In this document: piece by piece, positions 1 through 8,441 of the stretch
Layout: every line of letters starts with the position of its first letter
How positions within the stretch are numbered: position 1 is the first letter of the stretch
NCBI RefSeq assembly: GCF_000012985.1
Contig: NC_007645.1
Coordinates: 1,592,501 to 1,656,500 of the forward strand
Origin: Hahella chejuensis KCTC 2396
Lineage (GTDB): Bacteria; Pseudomonadota; Gammaproteobacteria; Pseudomonadales; Oleiphilaceae
Direction: 5' to 3'
Length of the DNA stretch: 64,000 nt
Program-made: the position numbers and the translations under genes
Notes under the pieces: generated by a model
The model's input: only the letters and a program-made list of their open reading frames with translations
Databases searched by the model: none
Told to the model about the DNA's origin: nothing

Positions 1-903
<903 letters not shown>

Positions 904-1018
904 ATAACACCGAAGTAATTTACCGGTATTGATTGAGTATAACTGCTTATCCAAGTTAAAGGTCTTCTGACCAAGCGCCAACTAGACAAGCTAGAACTAA
1001 GACAAAGCTTAACGGTTT

Positions 1019-1134
1019 TGCCTGATGATCATAGCGGACTGGAACCACCTGATCCCATTCCGAACTCAGAAGTGAAACAGTCCAGCGCCGATGGTAGTGT
1101 GGATTCCCATGCAAGAGTAGGTCGTCGTCAGGCT
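1019..1134 (+). rRNA. rrf: 5S ribosomal RNA
   Basis: A typical bacterial 5S rRNA of about 116 nt. The 5' TGCCTGATGATC pairs with the 3' end (GTCGTCAGGC), and the conserved CCGAACTCAGAAGTGAAA loop lies at 1059-1076. It is the last gene of the rRNA operon and is followed directly by a strong terminator. No tRNA lies downstream. Confidence 0.97.
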
Positions 1135-1147
1135 CTTAATACGAAGA

Positions 1148-1173
1148 ACCCGTCCCCGTGACGGGTTTTTTTT
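1148..1173 (+). terminator. Rho-independent terminator of the rRNA operon
   Basis: The hairpin ACCCGT-CCCCGTG-ACGGGT is followed by an uninterrupted run of T residues, 13 nt after the 5S 3' end. Position and form are those of a standard rRNA operon terminator. Confidence 0.93.
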
Positions 1174-1497
1174 ATGTCAAAAGAACACCAGCTGTGCTGG
1201 ATCATCTATCCCCATCCTCCTAAGACAACCTTCCTTCAACGCTCAGTGAAAGTCCCTCGAGCGCGATTCCAGCTCTTCGAGATGCGGCGTCAGGTCTGTC
1301 AAGCGATGTGCGAGGACGTGCGCTACCCTTCCTTCCTCGTCCTTATCTAACTCCCCGTATACCATTAGCAGGCGTTTTATTTAGTACAGAGCTGAAGCTC
1401 TGTAGGAATGATTGGACAACTATGGGCATGTGCAATGATGGAGATGTGGTAATCCGCTTTAAGATATGCGGCCTGATGAAGAAATTAGGACCAAAAA
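1174..1497. other. Intergenic stretch without a supported gene
   Basis: About 320 bases between the rRNA terminator and the terminator of the opposing protease/AIM24 operon. Short open frames exist on both strands (for example 1308-1514), but they lack a ribosome binding site, recognisable protein features and a plausible composition. Nothing else was identified. Confidence 0.6.
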
Positions 1498-1529
1498 GCT
1501 TCACTTGCCAGTAATCCGGCAAGTGAAGC
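1498..1529 (-). terminator. Terminator of the M48-AIM24 operon
   Basis: A perfect 12-bp inverted repeat (GCTTCACTTGCC / GGCAAGTGAAGC) with an 8-nt loop. On the minus strand it is followed by TTTTT. It begins 20 nt past the stop codon of the last AIM24-family gene, so it ends that operon. Confidence 0.93.
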
Positions 1530-1549
1530 AAAGTTGAACAGAGAAAAGG

Positions 1550-2608
1550 TTATCCCTTGTTCTGTACCGGACGGAATGGGTAAACCCAGCCGGTGAAGGC
1601 TTGTACGCTACGGGTCTGTATCCATACTTTGCCTTTGCCGCTGAAGCGGCAGACAAAACCTTCTCCAGAGAAGAACAGGGATTTATAGCCGCCGACTTTG
1701 GTGATGCTGTATTCCAACCCTTCTGTGAAGGCGACAATATTGCCGGTATCCACGACATAGTCGCCATCCACGTCCAGCATGATCATTCCGCCATAGGTGT
1801 TGAACCAGAGGTCGCCATCGCCGCTACACCGAATAAGGAAGAGGCTTTCGCCTGAGAAGAAACCTTTCGTCAGTCCCTGCCATTTGGTCTCCACCGTTAC
1901 GCCCATATCGGAGGCGACAAATGCGGAGTTCTGCAGAAAGATAGTTTCTCCTCGCAGAAATACGTGCGCCAGATCGCCAGGAGAAGCTGGCGCGATGCCA
2001 ATTTCGCCAGGACCGTTTTGAGCGGTGAACTCATTGATGAAAATGGACTCGGAGGTTAAGAAGCGGCCTAGGCCGCCTTTCGCCTTGGTCTTCATGACCA
2101 TGTTGGTGTCCATGGTCGCCATTGCGGAGGCTTCTACTCTGAGCGTCTTGCCGCCGGGTACTTTCACCGTCAGGAAGGCGAAGTCAGGGCGACCTTCGAT
2201 TTTGAATTTAAAGCCCGGTTGCTCTTCCCCCTGATCAATGGTCGCTTCAGGCTCGACCGTGCCTGGGGGAGCAGGCTGTGGTACAGGCTCCAGAGGAGGC
2301 GGAACTGGCCTGGTAATCTCATTGCCTGGCTTCAGCTCCTCCTCTGCGACGGGGGCAGGAGAGGACGCTTCACTCATTCCTACTTGGCTTTGTACGCCGA
2401 TTCTACTCAGCGCCATCTGAATTTTATCCGCAGTGGACTCATCTAAGCCTTTTTTCACGACCATCGGGGCGCGAGAAAATATTTGTTCAGCGGTCTCCGG
2501 CGCAACTTTGAACAGTTTGGCGAAAGCCTCTACTGCGCTTTCCCGGGTAACGCCGGGGTTGAGCTCACCGGTAACTGTGACTTGGTATGCTGTTGTACTC
2601 ATCATCAC
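1550..2608 (-). CDS. AIM24/TIGR00266 family protein with an N-terminal accessory domain
   Basis: A 352-residue protein with three parts. Residues 1-75 form a small alpha/beta domain of the kind seen at the N-terminus of several gammaproteobacterial membrane-associated proteins, with a VVKKGLDESTADKIQ segment. A Pro/Glu-rich linker spans about 80-130. The C-terminal 220 residues are an AIM24 (DUF124/TIGR00266) beta-prism domain. Family members are beta-rich proteins related to yeast mitochondrial AIM24, and their molecular role in bacteria is not settled. There is no signal peptide or membrane segment. It is the last gene of a four-gene minus-strand operon, starts 5 nt after its paralogue, and ends at a strong terminator. 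The other two paralogues lack the N-terminal extension. Confidence 0.88.
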   Translation of the reverse strand: MMMSTTAYQVTVTGELNPGVTRESAVEAFAKLFKVAPETAEQIFSRAPMVVKKGLDESTADKIQMALSRIGVQSQVGMSEASSPAPVAEEELKPGNEITRPVPPPLEPVPQPAPPGTVEPEATIDQGEEQPGFKFKIEGRPDFAFLTVKVPGGKTLRVEASAMATMDTNMVMKTKAKGGLGRFLTSESIFINEFTAQNGPGEIGIAPASPGDLAHVFLRGETIFLQNSAFVASDMGVTVETKWQGLTKGFFSGESLFLIRCSGDGDLWFNTYGGMIMLDVDGDYVVDTGNIVAFTEGLEYSITKVGGYKSLFFSGEGFVCRFSGKGKVWIQTRSVQAFTGWVYPFRPVQNKG

Positions 2609-2613
2609 TCTCC

Positions 2614-3297
2614 TTAAGCTTTACGCGGCTTCAAGCCTGACGACATCGCCCATCCGAAGCTGGATGGATTGTGCGATTGACACCAGACCGTGCCCTTGCC
2701 GTGGAATTTGCAAACCAGCCCTTCTCCGCCTAGAAACGAATGCATCCAGCTTTTACCCGCCTTGGTGATCGTAAAGTCCAAGGTTTCGTTGAATGCGACG
2801 ATATGGCCGGTGTCCACGATATACTCACCGTCGACTTCTACGGGGTATATGGCGCCGAAAGAGTTAAGCAGGACCTTGCCTTTACCTTTCATATGCAGCC
2901 AGAAAACGCTTTCCCCAGAGAGGAGAGATTTGAAGCCCTGCCAGCCCAAATCGATTTCCACGCTGTGTTCGCAGGCCATGAAAGAACCGCCCTGAACGAT
3001 TAGGCTTTCGTTGTCCAGATCATAGGTCATCATGTCGCCTGCGAGCGTAGCCCCGAACCAGACTTCTCCGTCGCCGGATTTGGGTTCGAAATGGTTAAGA
3101 AACAAAGATTCGCCTGCGACCATGCGTTTGATCGCTTTCATCAGGCCGCCGCCTTGCTTCTTATGTGTTGTCGTCGTGACGTCCATATTGCCGCTCATCG
3201 CGATCATGGCTCCGGATTCCGCCGTACAGATCTCACCTTGAGCCAATTTGACTTTCGCCGCGGTGTTGCCAGGGCGATGGATAAGTTCGATGTCCAT
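2614..3297 (-). CDS. AIM24/TIGR00266 family protein
   Basis: A 227-residue single-domain AIM24-family protein. It shows the family pattern of a GESLFLNHF-type turn, a VDGEYIVDTGHIVAF segment and a C-terminal GEGLVCKFHGKG motif. It is cytosolic by sequence, with no signal peptide. It lies 10 nt downstream of a third paralogue and 5 nt upstream of the longer one. Three tandem copies in one operon suggest a heteromeric assembly; that is inference from gene order. Confidence 0.9.
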   Translation of the reverse strand: MDIELIHRPGNTAAKVKLAQGEICTAESGAMIAMSGNMDVTTTTHKKQGGGLMKAIKRMVAGESLFLNHFEPKSGDGEVWFGATLAGDMMTYDLDNESLIVQGGSFMACEHSVEIDLGWQGFKSLLSGESVFWLHMKGKGKVLLNSFGAIYPVEVDGEYIVDTGHIVAFNETLDFTITKAGKSWMHSFLGGEGLVCKFHGKGTVWCQSHNPSSFGWAMSSGLKPRKA

Positions 3298-3307
3298 AGT
3301 GCGCCCC

Positions 3308-3970
3308 TTAGAAAAGTTTCGGGTTGATCCAGTCGGTCAGACCGGAAATGCTACGAGTTTGAATGATGATTTTGCCTTTGCCTTCGACCCGGGTTACCAA
3401 TCCTTCGCCGCCAAAGAAGCTGGAGAACAGGCCGCCGGCCAGCTGGATGTGCAGGCTCAGACCAGGGTCATAAGCCACCAGGTGACTGGTGTCGACGATA
3501 TATTCGCCATCAATCTCTTTTTCCAACAAGGCGCCGTAGGCTCCGTACCAGACTTTGCCTGTGCCGGAAACCACTAGCTTGAACAGTCCTTCCTTGGCGA
3601 TGAAGGATTTGAAACCGGCCCAGCGCACGCCAAGGCGAACGCCTTCTGTCGCCGCCAGAAACGCGCCGGGTTGAAAGCACAGGGTTTCATTGTTCAATTC
3701 TGCGCAGCGCACTTCGCCAGGAGTGGGTTGCACCAGGGTCAATTTACGTACGCCGTTGGTTTTGTTGCTGAAGCGGTTGATGAAAAAGGTTTCGCCCCCC
3801 AGAAATTTTCTAAGGATGGCGATAAAAAACGACCCATTGGTGCGCGTCTCCATATCCAGATCCGCCGACATGCTGGACATGGCGTCGGACTCAGCCGTGA
3901 TCTGCTCGCCAGGCTCCAGTTCGACGTCCACGTAACCGAACGCGGCGCCTCCTTTTATCTCTGCCTTCAT
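3308..3970 (-). CDS. AIM24/TIGR00266 family protein
   Basis: A 220-residue AIM24-family protein and the first of three tandem paralogues. It carries the same landmarks: GGETFFINRF, DGEYIVDTSHLVAY and GEGLVTRVEGKGKIIIQTRS. It has no signal peptide or transmembrane segment. It follows the M48 protease gene by 54 nt on the same strand. Co-transcription with a membrane protease hints at a role in membrane or envelope protein handling, but nothing in the protein itself shows this. Confidence 0.9.
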   Translation of the reverse strand: MKAEIKGGAAFGYVDVELEPGEQITAESDAMSSMSADLDMETRTNGSFFIAILRKFLGGETFFINRFSNKTNGVRKLTLVQPTPGEVRCAELNNETLCFQPGAFLAATEGVRLGVRWAGFKSFIAKEGLFKLVVSGTGKVWYGAYGALLEKEIDGEYIVDTSHLVAYDPGLSLHIQLAGGLFSSFFGGEGLVTRVEGKGKIIIQTRSISGLTDWINPKLF

Positions 3971-4024
3971 GCGCTATCTCCGTTGTCGATAACTTTGTTT
4001 CTTCGTATTTCGAGGGAGCGGACT

Positions 4025-5182
4025 CTATTTTTCCGCCACAAACTCTTTGACCAGTTGCTTCAGTCTCTGGAACTCCGGCTCCAGATTGCGATAGTCGCCA
4101 TCCTGATCGCTGATCTGCTCCTGAAGATCAGTGATGCGATCCTCAGTGGCTGGATGAGAGCTTAAGAAGCCCATGGTGTCTTTCATGAGGTCCCTGGCGT
4201 CCTCGTCTTCAATCTGTTCAAGCCGCTTTTTCTCTTCTTCGATGATTTTATCGAAGAAGGTAATCAAGCCTTTGGGGTCGATATTGGCGCGTTTTAGTAA
4301 TTCCAGCCCCTTGGTGTCGGCGTCTGACTCAAATCCTCTTGAGTAGCTCTGGTTTAGCAACAGCGGCGCGGCGTTAGCCACTGTCGCCAGCAAACCGCTG
4401 ACGTCGCCGAACACAGCCTGAGCCAGCGCGTAAGTGCCGGCGGCCCCCATGATATTGCGTATTCCGTGCTGTTCCGTGACATGTGAAATTTCATGGGCCA
4501 TGACGCCAAGAACTTCGCTGGCGTTATCAGCCGCCAATATCAGTCCGGAGTTAATAACGATGTATCCTCCCGGTAACGCGAAGGCGTTGATATCGGATGA
4601 GTTAGACACGTAAACCTTATAAGTGTAACGCTGGTCATTAACGGCATTGATCAGTGGGTCGGTAAGCGCAGCGACCGCCTGTTTGCCATCTTCGGATTCA
4701 AGTAGCTCGTTCTCTATCTGATACTGGCCGAATACCGTTTTGCCCAGTTTCTCTTCCCACTCGGCGGGAACCTGTCTTGCGGCGACGGCGGTGATGCTAT
4801 CCATAAAAACGACAACAGAAAGCGGCGTTCCGATGATCAACGCTACGACGATGACCAGCACGGTCCAATTAATACGGCGTACATTACGCGCTTTGCGAAG
4901 CTGGCCCTGCAGATGATTGTCCTGGTGCAGGGCTGGATGGTTGAGGATGCTGCGGTCGCTGGTGTAGAGGCTCCACTCGGGAAAATCGGGGTGAGTGATA
5001 AAAACCAGTCTATCACTGGCGCCGCCCATTTTGACTTGCGCGCCAGTGACAGGAAAGCGAACGTTACTCTCGCCATTGGAGAATTCAATGAACCCGTCGG
5101 ACACCGTCAGGGAGCCGGAAGCTCTGCCGTTATTGAATTGCTCGTGAAACGCATGGGCCTGATAAGTTTGCGTTGGTTCCAT
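4025..5182 (-). CDS. M48 family membrane-associated zinc metallopeptidase
   Basis: A 385-residue protein. An N-terminal cytosolic domain (about 1-95) is followed by one membrane segment (about 105-128) and an M48 peptidase domain. The zinc-binding HEISH motif lies near residues 229-233, in MAHEISHVTEQHG. The third ligand is probably the Glu of RGFESDADTKG downstream. M48 enzymes of this kind (HtpX/BepA/LoiP-like) degrade or repair envelope proteins. The soluble N-terminal domain ahead of the membrane helix is less usual than a signal peptide. It is the first gene of the operon that continues into three AIM24-family genes. Confidence 0.9.
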   Translation of the reverse strand: MEPTQTYQAHAFHEQFNNGRASGSLTVSDGFIEFSNGESNVRFPVTGAQVKMGGASDRLVFITHPDFPEWSLYTSDRSILNHPALHQDNHLQGQLRKARNVRRINWTVLVIVVALIIGTPLSVVVFMDSITAVAARQVPAEWEEKLGKTVFGQYQIENELLESEDGKQAVAALTDPLINAVNDQRYTYKVYVSNSSDINAFALPGGYIVINSGLILAADNASEVLGVMAHEISHVTEQHGIRNIMGAAGTYALAQAVFGDVSGLLATVANAAPLLLNQSYSRGFESDADTKGLELLKRANIDPKGLITFFDKIIEEEKKRLEQIEDEDARDLMKDTMGFLSSHPATEDRITDLQEQISDQDGDYRNLEPEFQRLKQLVKEFVAEK

Positions 5183-5471
5183 TCATCCCTTCCTGTATGA
5201 AATTCTGAAGTGCTGAAGAGTAATAAAAAGGACAAGTTGTCAGGGACGGAATTAAATCCTCTTTCTTAATCGCCGTAAAGCAGAAACGGGGAAAAAGGCT
5301 TTGATTTAAAATAGTTGCAAACTTCAGCTGGCGCAAACGTCGTGACCCGTATGTTAAGGCGGTCACTTTATTGTGATGAACTATCTTGTTTTCACTGACT
5401 ATTTAATACACGGCATGCTAGAATCGCGCGCTTTTTATTCAAATGTAGTCTGTGGAAGTTAGAGTAAAGTT

Positions 5472-7760
5472 ATGATGCTGCCCCGTTATTTGTCTGTTTT
5501 GTTGCTCTTAGGAGCGCTTATCTGTTTGCCTGGTTGTGGTGGCGGTGGTGAAGGCGGAGGCGGAACTTCGAGTAGCGATGACAGCAATAGCGGAAGTGTG
5601 GAAACTGGCGGGGAGCAAGGAGATACTTCTGACGACACGAGCAATCCTTCTAATCCCTGTGACGCCCCTGTCGGAACTCAAGCTGATCTATCTGAAGATT
5701 GCCGAACGAAAGATTGGGAGCCGGTAAGCTCTCCAGATATATTTAAGGCGGGGCCTTCCGGTCTTTTGTATGTTCTAAGTAGTGAGGATACAAGCAAGAT
5801 ATATAGATGGGATCTGGCTACCCAGCGCTATATCAATCCTATTACGCTGTTAAATCCAATTTCCGATTTTGAATATTCCGCGTCACAAGAGCGTCTGCTT
5901 TTAGGGCATGAGAACGGCGAAATTACGGCGATCAATATTACTAAAGATAAAACAGAACGCCCTTTCGCTAAGCTTGGCCTTAATATCATTAAACTTGTCG
6001 CGGCCGACGACGATTTGTGGGTTGTGGTCCCTGGTGACCGCGATCCTTACTACAGCCCAGATGTTCTCTATTTATTGGACGCAGTCGGGCAAGTTAAGAG
6101 CAGTACTTCTATTGATGATCATCTTTACACTCTGCAATGGAATTCTGAGGCTGGTCGTCTTTATTTCTTTGGCCACCAGACATTTCCGGGCACGGAATAC
6201 TATGCGTGCGGATCAGGTGATTATGTGACTAAAGGCAGCCTCTATTGGAGGCGCTACAACAAGGATACCGCGATAATTGAGCACTCATCCGAGTTGGCGA
6301 CGTGCCTGGAAGATGGAGATTTTTCGTTGAGTCCTGACGGAGGGGAACTGGTTGATCTACGGGCCCAAATTAGTGACTCAGACGGAGACTCAGCTCTAAC
6401 TAAGCTTAGAAGTCCTTTTACTGACCCTGATGCTTTGGGGTTTGGGGAGTACAAATACAATCAAACTCTTTGGCTTGAAGGACATATTCTGGCGACGTAC
6501 ATTCATGAGGGAAAAACCTATCTCATTAGATGGGGCGATTCTCGCCAGGTAGTGGACTACCGGATATACCCGGGAGTAGCAAAGGCGTTGGTTGACGCCG
6601 GAAATCAAGTGGCGCTTGTGGTTGGAGATGACGGTGAAACATCTATTTATAGTTACGATATCCGTCTGGACGATGATGGCGATGGCGCACCAAATCGTGA
6701 AGATGCTTTTCCAGCGGACATCTCCGCCTCTAAAGACTCTGATAACGACGGCTATCCCGATGAATGGAACCCCGGTTTCACTGATGCAGATACGACGACA
6801 GGGTTGTCCCTGGACTACTATCCCTATGATTCGTCATGCGCTCTGATTGAGCATGGCGCGCCCATGGACGTCAGTCTGTGTGATATCGCGAGAATGCATT
6901 CTGAGGTTGTTGCGACAATCGTTCAGGGTAATCGGCAAGGGGATGTGTTTGCTCTGAATGGCGATCGCAACGCCATCTATCGTTGGTCCGCTGTCGACCA
7001 TGAATATAAAAATCCATGGCGATTAAGTCAGCCTGTTGTCGATATGAGTTATTCCGATAGCGTTAAGCGGCTTTATGTTCTGTACAAGAATGGTGAAATC
7101 AGATACTTCGATGAGGAAAATGAGAATCGCTTTTTTGCATACATGGTCGGCAATCCCACCACTATAATAGCCGGAGGAGATGCGGTTATCGTAATGGCGT
7201 CTCCAGTGTCAGAAGGCGCTTGGTTGTACGACAACAATGGCCGCATTCTGGCTAAAGGTCTGATTACCAGTGCGCCGCCGGCCTTGAATGGTTGGTATGC
7301 TTCGGGCAAAGACGATGCCTTATACTTTTTCTCGCACGACTTTCCTGAACTCATGATTTCATTTTCCAGCTCTGGATATTTGGATTACATCGCTCAAGTC
7401 GATGGTCCTGTATCAGCCGGCTTTTTAGCGTACAACCCATTCAAAGATCTGTTGCTTATCGATAGGGCTGTATACAGCTTTGAGGAGGTGGGGCGCCAGC
7501 TGACCAATGCCGTTAGCTTGCCTCTGAGTTCGTTAAACGGCGCTACCTGGACGAAAAACAGTGGTCTTCTGACTGTGTCGGAGAAAGAAGGTGGCGGGAC
7601 ACTCTTGACGGAATTGAACCCTGCTTTCGAGAAAATTGCTGAACAGGAATATGAAGGCGCTCCAATCGCGGTGTTTGGTAGCGAAGGCGATTATATGGTT
7701 GTGACAAAGTCAGACGAACGTATTGAAATAAATGGCTACGCTCCTGTAGTGACTGACTAA
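5472..7760 (+). CDS. Lipoprotein with duplicated beta-propeller-like modules and an EF-like Asp-rich linker
   Basis: A 762-residue predicted lipoprotein. The signal peptide ends in a lipobox LPGC with the lipidated Cys at residue 22, followed by a Gly/Ser/Asp-rich tether to about residue 75. Two similar halves follow. Each opens with a segment of the form (V/L)(Y/F)xLxxxxxxIYRW and continues with a NGEI turn, which suggests repeated propeller blades. Between them (about residues 398-435) lies an acidic stretch containing DDDGDGAPNREDAFP and DSDNDGYPDEW, the thrombospondin type-3-like calcium-binding pattern. The function is unknown; a surface or periplasmic binding role is likely. It is a single gene with its own terminator. 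Confidence 0.75.
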   Translation: MMLPRYLSVLLLLGALICLPGCGGGGEGGGGTSSSDDSNSGSVETGGEQGDTSDDTSNPSNPCDAPVGTQADLSEDCRTKDWEPVSSPDIFKAGPSGLLYVLSSEDTSKIYRWDLATQRYINPITLLNPISDFEYSASQERLLLGHENGEITAINITKDKTERPFAKLGLNIIKLVAADDDLWVVVPGDRDPYYSPDVLYLLDAVGQVKSSTSIDDHLYTLQWNSEAGRLYFFGHQTFPGTEYYACGSGDYVTKGSLYWRRYNKDTAIIEHSSELATCLEDGDFSLSPDGGELVDLRAQISDSDGDSALTKLRSPFTDPDALGFGEYKYNQTLWLEGHILATYIHEGKTYLIRWGDSRQVVDYRIYPGVAKALVDAGNQVALVVGDDGETSIYSYDIRLDDDGDGAPNREDAFPADISASKDSDNDGYPDEWNPGFTDADTTTGLSLDYYPYDSSCALIEHGAPMDVSLCDIARMHSEVVATIVQGNRQGDVFALNGDRNAIYRWSAVDHEYKNPWRLSQPVVDMSYSDSVKRLYVLYKNGEIRYFDEENENRFFAYMVGNPTTIIAGGDAVIVMASPVSEGAWLYDNNGRILAKGLITSAPPALNGWYASGKDDALYFFSHDFPELMISFSSSGYLDYIAQVDGPVSAGFLAYNPFKDLLLIDRAVYSFEEVGRQLTNAVSLPLSSLNGATWTKNSGLLTVSEKEGGGTLLTELNPAFEKIAEQEYEGAPIAVFGSEGDYMVVTKSDERIEINGYAPVVTD

Positions 7761-7777
7761 AGTTAAACTTTTTCCTC

Positions 7778-7800
7778 GGGCGGGAAGTTCTTTTCCGCCC
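7778..7800 (+). terminator. Terminator after the propeller lipoprotein
   Basis: The hairpin GGGCGGGAA / TTCCGCCC begins 18 nt after the stop codon and is followed by a pyrimidine-rich CTTTCTACTTCTTCC tract. Confidence 0.75.
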
Positions 7801-7973
7801 CTTTCTACTTCTTCCTTTTCCCCCAATTCCGCAGTATTAGGCAAGTCTCCCGCAGGAATGATGTAGTTGCTCTTGTCTGACAGGGACTACACTTTACTGA
7901 GCTGTGTATGCCTATCAACCACATCCCGGGTCAGGGATATAAAGAATCAACGAATACTCTGTGGGGGGCGATT

Positions 7974-8432
7974 ATGGGAATCGAACTGACTATTAATGGA
8001 GAAAAGCGCTCGCTGGATGTGCCTGAGGATACGCCTTTGTTGTGGGCGATCCGGGATCATCTGCATTTGACCGGGACCAAGTTCGGATGCGGTATGGCGC
8101 AATGCGGCTCCTGTACAGTGCATATGAACGGGGCTGCGATTCGTTCTTGCGTGACGCCGGTTGGGTCAGTAAAGGGACAGTCTATCACCACGATAGAGGG
8201 ACTGGAGTCGAAAGTCGCCAAGGCGGTGCAGGAGAGTTGGGAGGAAGAGGCGGTGGTGCAGTGCGGTTACTGTCAGTCCGGACAGATCATGTCCGCCGTG
8301 GCGCTGCTGCAAAGTAATCCCAAGCCCAGCGACAGTGATATCGACAGCTTTATGTCAGGTAATATCTGCCGTTGCTCCACCTATGTCCGCATTCGCGCTG
8401 CGATCAAGTCCGCAGCGGAAAAAATAGCGTAA
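7974..8432 (+). CDS. iorA: (2Fe-2S)-binding subunit of an isoquinoline 1-oxidoreductase-like molybdenum hydroxylase
   Basis: A 152-residue small subunit that passes electrons from the Mo cofactor through two [2Fe-2S] clusters. The N-terminal plant-type ferredoxin motif is CGMAQCGSC. The C-terminal helical domain has CGYCQSGQ and [11 protein letters not shown] place the start at 7974 ([11 protein letters not shown]) rather than the in-frame ATG at 7908: the later ATG is preceded by GGGGGG and matches the family N-terminus. It is followed after 9 nt by the Mo-binding subunit. The gene symbol refers to the family; the true substrate is unknown. Confidence 0.9.
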   Translation: MGIELTINGEKRSLDVPEDTPLLWAIRDHLHLTGTKFGCGMAQCGSCTVHMNGAAIRSCVTPVGSVKGQSITTIEGLESKVAKAVQESWEEEAVVQCGYCQSGQIMSAVALLQSNPKPSDSDIDSFMSGNICRCSTYVRIRAAIKSAAEKIA

Positions 8433-8441
8433 GGAGGCTCT

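Noticed and set aside
1308-1531. Short overlapping open frames (68 and 62 codons)
   Set aside because: No ribosome site, no protein-like pattern, and they run into the terminator hairpin of the opposite operon.
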